A stretch of DNA of 64,000 nucleotides from Antrihabitans auranticaus (GTDB lineage Bacteria; Actinomycetota; Actinomycetes; Mycobacteriales; Mycobacteriaceae). The stretch spans positions 1,603,531 through 1,667,530 of the forward strand of contig NZ_JAEMNW010000001.1 of NCBI RefSeq assembly GCF_016481275.1, given 5' to 3'. Of the stretch, positions 32,499 to 42,112 are shown one piece after another. The notes under the pieces were generated by a model. The model had not been told where the DNA came from. It saw only the letters and a list, made by a program, of their open reading frames with translations, and did not search any database. A program made the translations under genes and the position numbers. How positions within the stretch are numbered: the first letter of the stretch is position 1; the number at the start of each line of letters is the position of its first letter.

Positions 32499-34496
32499 GT
32501 GGGAGATGATCGCTCGTCGCGCAACCCGACACCTGATGGCCGCGCCCCCTGGGAACGCTATTTCATGGACCCAGCGGAGACGCCCGTCGTCGACGACGCC
32601 CGCTCCCGCCAATCCGAACGCACGGACCGCCTCAAACGCCGCCTGAACTTCCGCGGTCCGGCAGGCCGTGGCGAGGCAACTCGCAGCCCGAGCCGCTCGG
32701 ACGCAGTCTCGGTCTCGCAGTTGGTCGACAAGGTCGGCCGCCGCGAGGACCGCTCCCCGCGCGACCGCGAGGACGATACGGACACGATCCCCAGGGTCGT
32801 CGACACCCCGATGCCCGACCTGTCGGAAAAGCCTCCGCACGTCCCTTCGCATGCACGAGCGACCGAGGACGAAGCTTCCGAACCGGCGATCGAACGCGCC
32901 GCCCGACTCGCGGACCTTCCGCCGCCGCCGGCTCTGCCTGAAGAGGTCGGCGTCAAGCCGCCGCTGACCCGGTTGGCGATGAGTCGCCTACGCCGCCGCC
33001 GTCGCATGCGGATTGTCGGCCGCTCGGTCGTCGCGATCGTCGCGATCCTGGCAGTCATGATGACCGGAATGGCGTGGGGCTACCTACGCTCGACCGACAA
33101 GCACTTCATCCAGGTTTCCGCGCTCGATCAAGATTCGACCGACGTCGTCGACCCGGTCGGCCAGACCGGTGACGAGACCTTCCTGATCGTCGGCACCGAC
33201 TCCCGCGCAGGCGCAAACAGCGAGGTCGGGGCCGGAACGGCCGACGAGTTCGAGGGGTCGGCCCGCTCCGACACAGTGATGCTCGTCAACATTCCGGCCA
33301 ATCGGGAACGCGTCGTCGCGGTCTCGTTCCCCCGCGACCTCGATGTCGACCGTCCGCAGTGCCGTGGCTGGAACAACGACAAGGGCGAATACACCGACGA
33401 AATCTTCGACGCCGCCCCCAACGACAAGCTCAACGCGACCTATGCACTCGGTGGCCCGAAGTGCCTGGTGAAGGTCATTCAGAAGATGTCGGGCCTGCGG
33501 ATCGGCCACTTCGTCGGCATGGACTTCTCCGGCTTCGAAGCGATGGTCAACCAGGTCGGCGGCGTCGAGGTATGCACGACGGAACCGCTGGTCGACTACG
33601 AACTCGGCGAAATCCTCACCCAGACCGGTAAGCAGAAGATCGACGGCGCAACCGCCCTCAACTACGTGCGTGCACGCAACATCGAGACCGAGGGCAACGG
33701 CGACTACGGCCGCATCAAACGCCAGCAGCGCTTCCTTTCGTCCCTCCTTCGGTCCGCGTTGTCCAACAACGTGCTGCTCGACCCGGGCAAGCTGAACGGC
33801 TTCATCGAGGCCTTCACACGGGAAACCTTCGTACAGAACGTCACAACCCGCGACCTCCTGACCCTTGGCCGCTCACTCCAGGGCGTCGACGCCGGAGCCG
33901 TCACGTTCCTGACCGTCCCGACCGACGGAACCAACGAGTGGGGCAACGAAATTCCCCGCAAGAGCGACATCAAGGCAATCTTCAACGCGATCATCAGCGA
34001 CGATCCGCTGCCGGGCGAAGAGCGCTCGACGTCGAGTACGACATCGGCCTCCCCGACCGGCACGAACGGTTCGACGGCAACCGTCGAACCGAGCGTTGCC
34101 GTCGACCCCTCCTCGATCTCGCTGCAGATCTCCAACGCGTCAGGCGAATCCGGCCTCGCCGCGACGACCGCGACGAGCCTCGCCGACTACGGATTCGACG
34201 TTGCGAACGTCGGCAATTACGAGAGCGGCACGAGTTCCAACACGATCGTGCGGTTCTCCGAAGGTCAGCAAGCCGAGGCTCAGACGGTCGCGTCGGCGAT
34301 ACCGAACGCCGTCATCGAACAGGTTCAGGGACTGGGTACGACGATCGAACTCGTCATCGGAACCAACTTCAGCGGACTCGTCAAGACGCCGACGAGGGTC
34401 GGAACTGCGCTCGCGCCGGCGCAAATCACCAGAGCCAATACCGAATTGCCCGCGGACCTCGCCGTCACCAATGCCGGCGACGAATCCTGCTCCTGA
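32499..34496 (+). CDS. LytR-CpsA-Psr (LCP) cell-wall ligase with LytR_C domain
   Basis: 665 residues. A disordered cytoplasmic N-terminus (1-165), rich in Arg and Asp, precedes one transmembrane helix (about 170-192). The LCP catalytic domain (about 240-405) includes SDTVMLVNIPAN, VSFPRDLDVD and YVRARN. The C-terminal LytR_C domain (about 540-630) follows a Ser/Thr linker. LCP proteins attach polymers such as arabinogalactan to peptidoglycan. The homologue is Rv0822c. GTG at 32499 is the probable start. Confidence 0.88.
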   Translation: MGDDRSSRNPTPDGRAPWERYFMDPAETPVVDDARSRQSERTDRLKRRLNFRGPAGRGEATRSPSRSDAVSVSQLVDKVGRREDRSPRDREDDTDTIPRVVDTPMPDLSEKPPHVPSHARATEDEASEPAIERAARLADLPPPPALPEEVGVKPPLTRLAMSRLRRRRRMRIVGRSVVAIVAILAVMMTGMAWGYLRSTDKHFIQVSALDQDSTDVVDPVGQTGDETFLIVGTDSRAGANSEVGAGTADEFEGSARSDTVMLVNIPANRERVVAVSFPRDLDVDRPQCRGWNNDKGEYTDEIFDAAPNDKLNATYALGGPKCLVKVIQKMSGLRIGHFVGMDFSGFEAMVNQVGGVEVCTTEPLVDYELGEILTQTGKQKIDGATALNYVRARNIETEGNGDYGRIKRQQRFLSSLLRSALSNNVLLDPGKLNGFIEAFTRETFVQNVTTRDLLTLGRSLQGVDAGAVTFLTVPTDGTNEWGNEIPRKSDIKAIFNAIISDDPLPGEERSTSSTTSASPTGTNGSTATVEPSVAVDPSSISLQISNASGESGLAATTATSLADYGFDVANVGNYESGTSSNTIVRFSEGQQAEAQTVASAIPNAVIEQVQGLGTTIELVIGTNFSGLVKTPTRVGTALAPAQITRANTELPADLAVTNAGDESCS

Positions 34497-34579
34497 CCTG
34501 TTCCGACGTGCTGGTTCTTCACTCTCCGTTCACCGTTTGATCGTGACTTGGTCTCCCCCACAAAGTAGGGTTTCAATTT

Positions 34580-35260
34580 ATGCGCGTTGCCTATAACGAA
34601 AAAATGAATTCGCTTGCTCAAATTCTCGGCGAGATGGCGGGCCTCGCCGGATCCGCGATGGAGCAAGCAACACAGTCACTCCTTCAGGCGGACCTCGCGC
34701 TCGCCGAGCAAGTGATCACCGAGTACGACAAGATCGCCGAGCTCACCCAGATCGCCGAGGAGCGCGCCTTCGCACTGCTCGCCCTGCAGGCACCTGTTGC
34801 GGGCGATCTGCGCTCGGTAGTCAGCGGCATTCAGATCGTGGCGGACGTGGATCGCATGGGCGCGCTCGCATTGCACGTGGCCAAGATCGCGCGGCGCAGG
34901 CATCCGAATCATGTGCTCCCCGAAGAGGTCAACGGCTACTTCGCGGAGATGGGTCGTATTGCCGTCGCTCTCGGTGCCGCCGCCAAGGAAGTCCTCGAGA
35001 CTCGCGACCCCGAGCGTGCTGCTCGCCTCAGCGAGGAAGACGAGGCGATGGACGACCTGCACCGCCATCTCTTCACGGTCCTCATGGATCGCGAATGGCA
35101 GCACGGCGTCGCCGCTGCCGTAGACGTCACGCTGCTCGGTCGCTTCTATGAGCGCTTCGCCGATCACGCTGTGGAGGTCGGCCGCCGGGTCGTCTTCCTG
35201 GTTACCGGCGCGCTACCGACCGAGGAATCGACGGAAGCGCGAATCGCCTCGAACCGCTAG
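34580..35260 (+). CDS. phoU: Phosphate uptake regulator PhoU
   Basis: A 226-residue all-helical protein made of two PhoU repeats, with acidic metal-binding motifs ([27 protein letters not shown] and [28 protein letters not shown]). It signals phosphate sufficiency from the Pst transporter to the two-component system. Homologue of PhoY2 (Rv0821c). It is separated from the pst genes here by the encapsulin operon on the opposite strand. Its TAG stop shares a CTAG with the convergent stop of the desulfurase gene. Confidence 0.92.
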   Translation: MRVAYNEKMNSLAQILGEMAGLAGSAMEQATQSLLQADLALAEQVITEYDKIAELTQIAEERAFALLALQAPVAGDLRSVVSGIQIVADVDRMGALALHVAKIARRRHPNHVLPEEVNGYFAEMGRIAVALGAAAKEVLETRDPERAARLSEEDEAMDDLHRHLFTVLMDREWQHGVAAAVDVTLLGRFYERFADHAVEVGRRVVFLVTGALPTEESTEARIASNR

Positions 35261-36927
35261 CGGTTTCCGGCGTCTGCCGACAGTTCGTACAGGGCAGCGA
35301 CCATGCGGTCGATCTCTTCGCACGTGTTGTAGAAGGCGAACGACGGCCGCACGGTCGCTTCCAGTCCAAATCGCCGCAGGATCGGCTGCGCGCAATGATG
35401 TCCCGCGCGCACCGCAATACCCTTCTCGTTGAGGGCCTTGCCGACCTGCAGCGGCTCGTAGCCGTCGAGGACGAACGAGACGACACTCGCTTTGTCCGTG
35501 GCGGTGCCGATCAGGTGCAAACCGGGCACCGCGGCCATGCGCGGCGTCGCATACTCCAGCAGGAAGTGCTCGTACTTGCTGATGTTGTCGATGCCGATCC
35601 GTTCGACGTACTCGAGCGCAGCACCCAACCCGACAGCGTCGGCGATGTTTCCGGTCCCCGCCTCGAACCGCCCGGGCGGCGGTTGGAAAATGGACCGTTC
35701 GAGCGTCACGTCCTGGATCATGTTCCCGCCGCCCTGCCACGGCGGCATGTCGCGCAACACATCTGCGGTGCCGTAGACCACGCCGATCCCGGTCGGCCCG
35801 AAGATCTTGTGTCCTGAGAACACGAAGAAGTCTGCGCCGAGGCTCTGCATGTCGACCTTCGTGTGCGGGATCGACTGCGCGCCGTCGATCAGCACGGTCG
35901 CACCGGCGCGATGGGCTTCCTCGGTGATCTCACGCGCGGGTGTTATCGTCCCGAGCGCGTTCGAAACCTGCGTAACAGCAACCAGTTTCGTCCGGTCGGA
36001 CAGCAGCTTGGTGTACTCCCCCAGTAGCAGCTGACCGCTGTCGTCGACGGGAATCACCTTGATCTCCGCGCCGGTCTCGGACGCCAGCATCTGCCACGGG
36101 ACGATGTTCGCGTGGTGCTCGAGGTGGCTGATGACGATCTCGTCGCCTTCGCGAATATTCTTTCTTCCCCATGCCTGAGCGACGAGGTTGATCGCCTCGG
36201 TCGCGCCACGCACGAAGATGATGTTCTCGCCCGACGATGCGCCGATGAAGCGCGCGACCGTATCTCTTGCCTTCTCGTAGGCATCGGTCGAACGGGCTGC
36301 CAGCGTGTGCGCGGCCCGGTGAATGTTCGAGTTCTCGTGCTCGTAGAAGTAGCTGATCCGCTCGATCACGGCGCTCGGCTTCTGCGTCGTGGCGGCATTG
36401 TCGAACCACACGAGCGGGAAGCCGTTGACCCGCTCGGACAGTATCGGGAAGTCGCGGCGAACGGCATTCACGTCGAAGCCGGGATGCGGATCGTCGGCAG
36501 TGGTGAGGTCCGGAACTACGTCGTCGGCGAAGTAGAACGTCGGGCGGGAGGTCTGCGGCGCGGTCGGCGAGTGGTCCGGTGCCGCATACGCTTTCGGCTC
36601 GTCGAGGAAGTAGAACGCGGAGCCCGCACTGGGTAGCGGCGTTGCGAGGTCGAGCTGCGGAACGTCAGGTACGTACGGCGTACCGTGCGACGGCGCGGTC
36701 GTTGCATACGACGTTCCCGCGTCGGCACTCGGCGGACCGTTCGGCGGACTCGTCGGGAAGCTCGGCAGTGCGGCTTCGCTCGGTTCGGCAACGCCGATCG
36801 TCGCTACCCCAGGTGACCCCGGCAGTGCCGAAAAGAACTGTCCGGCAAGCTGGTTCAGCGTCGCTTCGTCAGGGAGCCACGGCGGTCGCGCCGACCCGTC
36901 ACTTCCGGTAGGTGGGGGCGTAGTCAT
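35257..36927 (-). CDS. Family 2A encapsulin cargo cysteine desulfurase
   Basis: 556 residues. The C-terminal 400 are a SufS-type cysteine desulfurase: HxN/ATTQKP start of the PLP domain, [11 protein letters not shown] lysine in [10 protein letters not shown] near 372, and the catalytic loop AGHHCAQP with Cys near 511. The N-terminal 150 residues are disordered and Pro/Ser/Ala-rich with repeated short motifs ([22 protein letters not shown]), the hallmark of cargo-loading extensions in family 2A encapsulin systems. The enzyme releases sulfur from cysteine, stored inside the shell as shown for related systems. Its ATG overlaps the shell gene by 29 bases. Confidence 0.92.
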   Translation of the reverse strand: MTTPPPTGSDGSARPPWLPDEATLNQLAGQFFSALPGSPGVATIGVAEPSEAALPSFPTSPPNGPPSADAGTSYATTAPSHGTPYVPDVPQLDLATPLPSAGSAFYFLDEPKAYAAPDHSPTAPQTSRPTFYFADDVVPDLTTADDPHPGFDVNAVRRDFPILSERVNGFPLVWFDNAATTQKPSAVIERISYFYEHENSNIHRAAHTLAARSTDAYEKARDTVARFIGASSGENIIFVRGATEAINLVAQAWGRKNIREGDEIVISHLEHHANIVPWQMLASETGAEIKVIPVDDSGQLLLGEYTKLLSDRTKLVAVTQVSNALGTITPAREITEEAHRAGATVLIDGAQSIPHTKVDMQSLGADFFVFSGHKIFGPTGIGVVYGTADVLRDMPPWQGGGNMIQDVTLERSIFQPPPGRFEAGTGNIADAVGLGAALEYVERIGIDNISKYEHFLLEYATPRMAAVPGLHLIGTATDKASVVSFVLDGYEPLQVGKALNEKGIAVRAGHHCAQPILRRFGLEATVRPSFAFYNTCEEIDRMVAALYELSADAGNR

Positions 36928-37831
36928 GGAACTTGTCGACTTCCGCACCTTCGAGCAGCGCAACAGCGTCGTCGGCGAGGATCGCGAGCGAGCAGTACAG
37001 GGACACGAGGTACGACGCGATGGCGCTGCGATCGATTCCCATGAACTTCACCGACAGCCCCGGACTTTGCTCACCAGCCAGCCCTGGCTGGAACAGGCCC
37101 ACGACGCCGCGGCGCGATTCGCCGGTTCGGATCAGCAGGAACTTCGTCGCACCACCCTCGACCGGAACCTTGTCGGAAGGGATGATCGGGAGGCCACGCC
37201 ACGTCAGGAACTGCGAACCAAAGAGGCTGACCGTCGGCGGTGGCACGCCGCGGCGGGTGCACTCTCTGCCGAAGGCCGCGACACCTTGCGGGTGCGTCAG
37301 GAAGAAGGCCGGCTCTTTCCAGGCCTTCGCGATCATGTTGTCGAGGTCGTCCGGCGTCGGCGGCCCACCGACGGTCGAAAGCTTTTGCTTGTCAGCAGTA
37401 TTCGCGATCAGCCCGTAGTCGGGGCTGTTGATCAGCTCGCCTTCCTGATGCTCCTTGATCGCTTCGATCGTGAGGCGCAACTGCTGGGCGATCTGGTCGT
37501 GCGGGCTCGAGTACAGGTCCGACACACGGGTGTGCACGTCGAGAATCGTGTGCACGGCTTTGAGTCGATACTCCCGCGGATCCTTCTGGTAATCGACGAA
37601 GGTCTCCGGCAACGGCGACTCGTCGAAGTTGTCACACTGGATGTCCACCGACTCCGGGTGAATCACCTTGTTCAACCGATAGATGCCAGCTTCGACGGGA
37701 ATCCAGCTCAGCATATGCACCAACCACCGCGGGGTGATCGACTCCATCTGTGGAGCCGATTTGGTGGCATTCGCAAGTGTCCGGGCGGCGTCATCGCCCA
37801 GCGCCATCGGGCGGGGTGCAGCATTCGTCAC
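36899..37831 (-). CDS. Family 2A encapsulin shell protein
   Basis: 310 residues, homologous to the SrpI / major membrane protein I group. The conserved N-terminal MTNAAPRPMALGDDAARTLA arm and the HK97-fold core blocks (WLVHMLSWIPVEAGIYRLN, FFLTHPQGVAAFGRECTRRG, FGSQFLTWRGLPIIPSDK, SLYCSLAILADDAVALLEG) are present. Sixty copies are expected to assemble into an icosahedral shell around the desulfurase. GTG at 37831 has AAGGAG eight bases upstream and gives the exact family N-terminus. It is the first gene of a two-gene operon, inserted between pstB and phoU. Confidence 0.93.
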   Translation of the reverse strand: MTNAAPRPMALGDDAARTLANATKSAPQMESITPRWLVHMLSWIPVEAGIYRLNKVIHPESVDIQCDNFDESPLPETFVDYQKDPREYRLKAVHTILDVHTRVSDLYSSPHDQIAQQLRLTIEAIKEHQEGELINSPDYGLIANTADKQKLSTVGGPPTPDDLDNMIAKAWKEPAFFLTHPQGVAAFGRECTRRGVPPPTVSLFGSQFLTWRGLPIIPSDKVPVEGGATKFLLIRTGESRRGVVGLFQPGLAGEQSPGLSVKFMGIDRSAIASYLVSLYCSLAILADDAVALLEGAEVDKFHDYAPTYRK

Positions 37832-37923
37832 GATCACCACTCCTTGCACAAATCGGCATAAGGAACGGCCAAGATCAGCCAGCTAAATGCTATGCCTCGG
37901 ACGCGGTCTTGTCGCGACTACTG

Positions 37924-38700
37924 CTACCCGAATCGACCCGAGATGTAGTCCTCTGTCGCCTTCTGGGTGGGGTTGGAGAAGATCTTCTCCGTGTCGTCGA
38001 TTTCGATGAGCTTGCCCGGCTTTCCGGTGGCTTCGAGGTTGAAGAACGCCGTCTGATCACTTACGCGCGCAGCCTGCTGCATGTTGTGCGTGACGATCAC
38101 GATGGTGAAGTCCTTCTTCAACTCCGTGATGAGGTCCTCGATCGCGAGCGTGGAGATCGGGTCGAGGGCCGAGCACGGCTCGTCCATCAGCAGAACGTCA
38201 GGCTGAACCGCGATCGCGCGGGCGATGCAGAGACGCTGCTGCTGACCGCCGGAGAGGCCACCGCCGGGCTTGTCGAGGCGGTCCTTGACCTCGTTCCACA
38301 GGTTCGCACCACGCAGCGAACGCTCGGCGGTCTCGTCGAGTTGCTTGCGGTTGCGCAGTCCCTGCAGCTTCAGTCCGGCGACCACGTTGTCCCGAATCGA
38401 CATGGTGGGGAACGGGTTCGGCCGCTGGAACACCATGCCGATGGTGCGGCGGACGCCGACCGGGTCGACTCCGTTGCCGTAGATGTCTTCACCGTCGAGC
38501 AGGATCGAACCCTCGACGTACGCGCCGGGGATCACCTCGTGCATGCGGTTGAGGGACCGGAGCACGGTGGATTTACCGCAGCCCGAAGGTCCGATGAAAG
38601 CTGTGACCGCGCGCGGCGGAACGGCGAGCGCGACGTCGGCGACCGCGTGGAACTTTCCGTAGAAGATGTTGACGTCTTTGATATCGATACGCTTCGCCAT
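37924..38700 (-). CDS. pstB: Phosphate ABC transporter ATPase PstB
   Basis: 258 residues. Walker A GPSGCGKS at 37-44, signature LSGGQQQR, Walker B VLLMDEP with the CSALDPIS D-loop, and the switch His in VTHNMQ. It energises high-affinity phosphate import with PstA, PstC and PstS. Last gene of pstS-pstC-pstA-pstB. The ATG at 38700 begins [15 protein letters not shown]. Confidence 0.95.
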   Translation of the reverse strand: MAKRIDIKDVNIFYGKFHAVADVALAVPPRAVTAFIGPSGCGKSTVLRSLNRMHEVIPGAYVEGSILLDGEDIYGNGVDPVGVRRTIGMVFQRPNPFPTMSIRDNVVAGLKLQGLRNRKQLDETAERSLRGANLWNEVKDRLDKPGGGLSGGQQQRLCIARAIAVQPDVLLMDEPCSALDPISTLAIEDLITELKKDFTIVIVTHNMQQAARVSDQTAFFNLEATGKPGKLIEIDDTEKIFSNPTQKATEDYISGRFG

Positions 38701-38761
38701 GTCTGGCTCCTCGAGTCCTACGTTGGTAAATGAGACGAATTGGGGGCGCTGCCTGTAAAGG

Positions 38762-39670
38762 TCAAACCTGCTTCGGCGAGAAGTACTTGGCGACAAGCTT
38801 CGCGAAGATGTTGAGGACAGCGACAAGCAAGATCAGCGTGAGGGCAGCACCCCAGAGCCTGTCTTCTGCGAGACCGACCACCGAGCCGCTGCGCTGGTCG
38901 ACCATCATGCCGGGCAACGAGGCCATTTCTCCGTTGAAGAGATCGAAGTTGATGGTCTTCGTGTAGCCGACGAGTACCAGCAGCGGCGCCGTCTCACCCA
39001 TCACCCGGGCGAGCGCGAGCATGATGCCGGTGACGATCCCGGACAGGGCCGTCGGAACGACGATCCGCATGATCGTCTTCCACTTCGGCACGCCAAGTGC
39101 GTAACTTGCTTCCCGGAGGTCCTGCGGAACGATCCGCAGCATTTCCTCGGCCGAACGGACGACCACCGGAACCATCAGCAATACGAGTGCAAGCGACACG
39201 GCGAAGCCGGAGCGCGGGAACCCGAAGGTCGTGACCCACAGCGCGTAGATGAACAGTGCCGCGACGATGGAGGGAACACCGGTCAGGATGTCGACCATGA
39301 ACGTCGTGACCTTGCCCAAGCGCGAATTCTCGGCGTACTCGACGAGGTAGATCGCGACGAAGAGGCCGACCGGCACCGAGAGGACTGCGCAGATGAAGCC
39401 TTGGATCAGCGTTCCGACAACAGCGTGATAGGCGCCGCCGCCCTCGGTGCGGTTGGTCATCAGGTTCTGCGATTTGCCCCACCAGTCGGGATCCAGCAGC
39501 GAACTGAATCCGCGGCTCACCACGGAGTAGAGCACCCAGACGAGCGGGATGATGGCGATGAGGACCGCGAGGGTGACGAGAACGGTCGCAGCGTTGTCGA
39601 CGAATCGTCGGCGGGTACTCGTGCGCCGGAAGGTCGGCTCTTTGACGGGACGGTCGAGGGTGGCGGTCAC
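38762..39670 (-). CDS. pstA: Phosphate ABC transporter permease PstA
   Basis: About 302 residues with six transmembrane helices and the EAA loop ([32 protein letters not shown]) that contacts PstB. GTG at 39670 is preferred because GAAGG lies seven bases upstream. A TTG at 39676 that overlaps the pstC stop (TTGA) is possible. Operon with pstC and pstB. Confidence 0.93.
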   Translation of the reverse strand: MTATLDRPVKEPTFRRTSTRRRFVDNAATVLVTLAVLIAIIPLVWVLYSVVSRGFSSLLDPDWWGKSQNLMTNRTEGGGAYHAVVGTLIQGFICAVLSVPVGLFVAIYLVEYAENSRLGKVTTFMVDILTGVPSIVAALFIYALWVTTFGFPRSGFAVSLALVLLMVPVVVRSAEEMLRIVPQDLREASYALGVPKWKTIMRIVVPTALSGIVTGIMLALARVMGETAPLLVLVGYTKTINFDLFNGEMASLPGMMVDQRSGSVVGLAEDRLWGAALTLILLVAVLNIFAKLVAKYFSPKQV

Positions 39671-39672
39671 GG

Positions 39673-40719
39673 TCAATCCTTCTTTCCAGCGATGACTGCC
39701 CGGGCGAACGAGTTGACGACGAAGGTCAGCACGAACAGCACCAGGCCTGCGGCGATGAAGGCGCCGGCCTCGAGATCGTTGTTGAATTCGGGTGCGTTGG
39801 ACGCGATCTGCGTGGCAAAGGTCTTGCCGCTGTCGAACACCGACCAGCCGAACACCTGGAACGTGGAACCGAGAATCAACAGGAGCGCGATCGTTTCACC
39901 GAGAGCACGACCGAGGCCGAGCATCGATCCGCTGATGTAGCCGGAGAGTCCGAACGGAATCACCGTGGTGCGCACCATCTCCCAGCGTGTCGCTCCCAGC
40001 GCCAGCGCAGCCTCGATGTTGGCCCGCGGAGTCTGCACGAAGACCTCACGCGTCACCGCTGCGATGATCGGAAGGATCATCACGGCAAGGACGATGCCAC
40101 CGGTGAAGATCGTTCCGCCCGCCTTGATGTCGGCGGTTCCCGTGGCGAAAAGCGGTATCCACGAGAGGTTTTCGTTCAACCAGAGTGCGATCGGCGAAAG
40201 CGCGGGTGCCAGGACGTAAATGCCCCAGAGGCCGTAGACGATCGAGGGCACCGCTGCCAGCAGGTCGATGACGTATGCGAGCGGTGCGGCAAGGCGCTTC
40301 GGGGAGTACTCGGTGAGGAAGATCGCGATACCGAGCGCGATCGGCATCGCAATGATCAGCGCGAGCACCGAGACGAACACGGTGACCTGCAACAGGTCCA
40401 GGATGCCGAAGTGCATTGCCGACGTGTCGTCCGTCGACCATGAACCGCGGAAAGTCAGGAAGTTCTCTTCGTTGTTGCGAAGCGAGGGAATCGCGCGCCA
40501 CAGCAGAAAGAATGCGACAGCGCCGATGAGCGCCACGATGAACACGCCGGAGCCGACAGCGAGACCGGAGAAGATCCGGTCACCGGGTCGTACCACGGCC
40601 TTCTTGGACTTGGCCGGCTCCACGCTGGGCTCCTTCGGTTGCTTGACCGGCAGACCCGGCTCGGGCAGCAATTCCGGTGGCTCGTGTTTGGCAAGGGGAT
40701 GCGGCGGTGCGTCGCTCAT
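39673..40719 (-). CDS. pstC: Phosphate ABC transporter permease PstC
   Basis: 348 residues. A hydrophilic N-terminal extension of about 60 residues rich in Pro/Lys, then six transmembrane helices and the coupling loop (VFVQTPRANIEAALALGATRWEMVRTTVIP). It forms the channel together with PstA. The ATG at 40719 (MSDAPPHPLAKHEP) is used; an in-frame GTG nine bases upstream is possible. Confidence 0.93.
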   Translation of the reverse strand: MSDAPPHPLAKHEPPELLPEPGLPVKQPKEPSVEPAKSKKAVVRPGDRIFSGLAVGSGVFIVALIGAVAFFLLWRAIPSLRNNEENFLTFRGSWSTDDTSAMHFGILDLLQVTVFVSVLALIIAMPIALGIAIFLTEYSPKRLAAPLAYVIDLLAAVPSIVYGLWGIYVLAPALSPIALWLNENLSWIPLFATGTADIKAGGTIFTGGIVLAVMILPIIAAVTREVFVQTPRANIEAALALGATRWEMVRTTVIPFGLSGYISGSMLGLGRALGETIALLLILGSTFQVFGWSVFDSGKTFATQIASNAPEFNNDLEAGAFIAAGLVLFVLTFVVNSFARAVIAGKKD

Positions 40720-40760
40720 CTTGGTGACTCGCTTAGCTAGTACGGCTGATGGTAAATCCA

Positions 40761-40795
40761 TGCCCGGTCGCGTGTGAAGCTCACGCGACCGGGCA
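40761..40795 (-). terminator. 14-bp stem-loop between pstS and pstC
   Basis: TGCCCGGTCGCGTG (40761-40774) and CACGCGACCGGGCA (40782-40795) pair perfectly around a seven-base loop. It lies directly after the pstS stop on the transcribed strand. No T-run follows. It probably stabilises pstS mRNA or lowers readthrough, giving more binding protein than permease, as is common in ABC operons. Confidence 0.7.
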
Positions 40796-40812
40796 GGACC
40801 TCGGTCGCGCTA

Positions 40813-41916
40813 TCAGGCGATGGCGTTGATCGCCGTCGTGACGCGTTCCTTGAATGCATCGGGCAGCGGGGCGTAGCCGATTTCGGCGAGACCGCTCTGT
40901 CCCTCGTTCACCGCAACCGTGAGGAAGTTCTTCACGGCGATCGACGTCGCGGCGTCGTAACCCTTCGAGCAGACGATCTCGTAGGTGGCGAGGAGGATCG
41001 GGTACGCACCCGCATCCTTCGTGCCGTAGATCGAGGCGAGGTCGAGGGTGAGGTTGTTGCCCTCACTCTTGAACTTCGCGGTGTCGACCGACTTGGCGGC
41101 AGTATCAGCGGTCAGCTCGACAGCGCCAGCGCCGTTGTCGACCTGGGCGTAGACCAGGCCGAGGTCGTCGGCGTAGCCCTTTTCGACGTAGGTGATGGAA
41201 CCGGCGATGTTCTTGACCTTCTCGGCAACACCGGCCGACTTCTCGGCGCCTTCGCCGACGCCGCCCTTCCAGGTGCCGTCGTGGCCCTTGTCCCAGCTCT
41301 GCGGGGCCGCGGTCTCGAGGTAGCGGCCGAAGTTCTCGCTGGTGCCCGACTTGTCGGAGCGGTATACCGGCGTGATCTTCGTGTCCGGCAACGTCACGCC
41401 CGAGTTGAGGGCGGCGATGGCCGGGTCGTTCCAGGTGCTGATCGCGCCGGTGAAGATCTTGGCGGTCACGTCCGCGTTGAGAACGAGCTTGTCGACGCCG
41501 TCGACGTTGTAGGCGAGGGCGACCGGGCCGAAGACGATCGGCAGGTTCCACGCGTCGTTGCCTGCGCAACGCTCCTTGGCCCGAGCAGCCTCTTCTTCGC
41601 TGAGCGCCGAATCGGAGCCTGCGAAGTCGACGTTGTTCGCGAGGAACTGCTCGCGGCCTGCACCCGAACCGGTCGGGTTGTAGGCGATGGTCTTGCCACT
41701 GCACGCGGCTGCATAGGCGGCGCTGAACTCGTCGAACGCGTTCTTCTGTGCCGACGATCCCTCTGCACTGAGCTTGTCTTTCGCACCGTCGCAGCTGATG
41801 CTGCTGGCCGCGTTGGACGTGCTCGTCTCCTTGGTATCGTCGCTGCCACAACCAGCTGCGGCCAGTGTTGCCACGACCGCCAGACCGATAAGGGCGCTGC
41901 TGCGCTTACGGTTCAC
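40813..41916 (-). CDS. pstS: Phosphate-binding lipoprotein PstS
   Basis: 367 residues. Signal peptide with lipobox LAAAGC (Cys22), then a periplasmic-type binding protein with phosphate-binding loops SSAQKNAFDEF, NPTGSGAGREQF, FAGSDSALS and RSDKSGTSENF. It captures phosphate outside the cell and delivers it to PstCAB. GTG at 41916 follows GGAGGA. A PHO box lies 150 bases upstream. Confidence 0.95.
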   Translation of the reverse strand: MNRKRSSALIGLAVVATLAAAGCGSDDTKETSTSNAASSISCDGAKDKLSAEGSSAQKNAFDEFSAAYAAACSGKTIAYNPTGSGAGREQFLANNVDFAGSDSALSEEEAARAKERCAGNDAWNLPIVFGPVALAYNVDGVDKLVLNADVTAKIFTGAISTWNDPAIAALNSGVTLPDTKITPVYRSDKSGTSENFGRYLETAAPQSWDKGHDGTWKGGVGEGAEKSAGVAEKVKNIAGSITYVEKGYADDLGLVYAQVDNGAGAVELTADTAAKSVDTAKFKSEGNNLTLDLASIYGTKDAGAYPILLATYEIVCSKGYDAATSIAVKNFLTVAVNEGQSGLAEIGYAPLPDAFKERVTTAINAIA

Positions 41917-42067
41917 CTAATTCCTCCGGGAATCTCGATCCACCGCGTTCTAGACGGGGCTAGCCCTGCGGCAAATTCGGCGGTGCCGGCCTGTTGCCCG
42001 CACCAGGCAGCAGCGCGCTGCCCAACGAGAAACGTAAAGGCGCGTGGTGGACAAACGGTCCCGGTTC

Positions 42068-42085
42068 GGTGAACGGGGAGTGAAC
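42068..42085 (-). promoter_or_regulatory. PHO box upstream of pstS
   Basis: On the minus strand the sequence reads GTTCACT-CCCC-GTTCACC: two seven-base units 11 bases apart. This is the direct-repeat architecture bound by PhoP/RegX3-type response regulators in actinomycetes. It lies about 150 bases before the pstS start in the region between mshD and pstS, so phosphate starvation should induce pstSCAB. Confidence 0.75.
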
Positions 42086-42112
42086 AGCCTGGGCGTTATG
42101 TCCGGAACTGGT

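Noticed and set aside
38762-39676. TTG 39676 as pstA start
   Set aside because: The GTG six bases downstream has a better spaced GAAGG site, although the TTGA overlap with pstC is possible.
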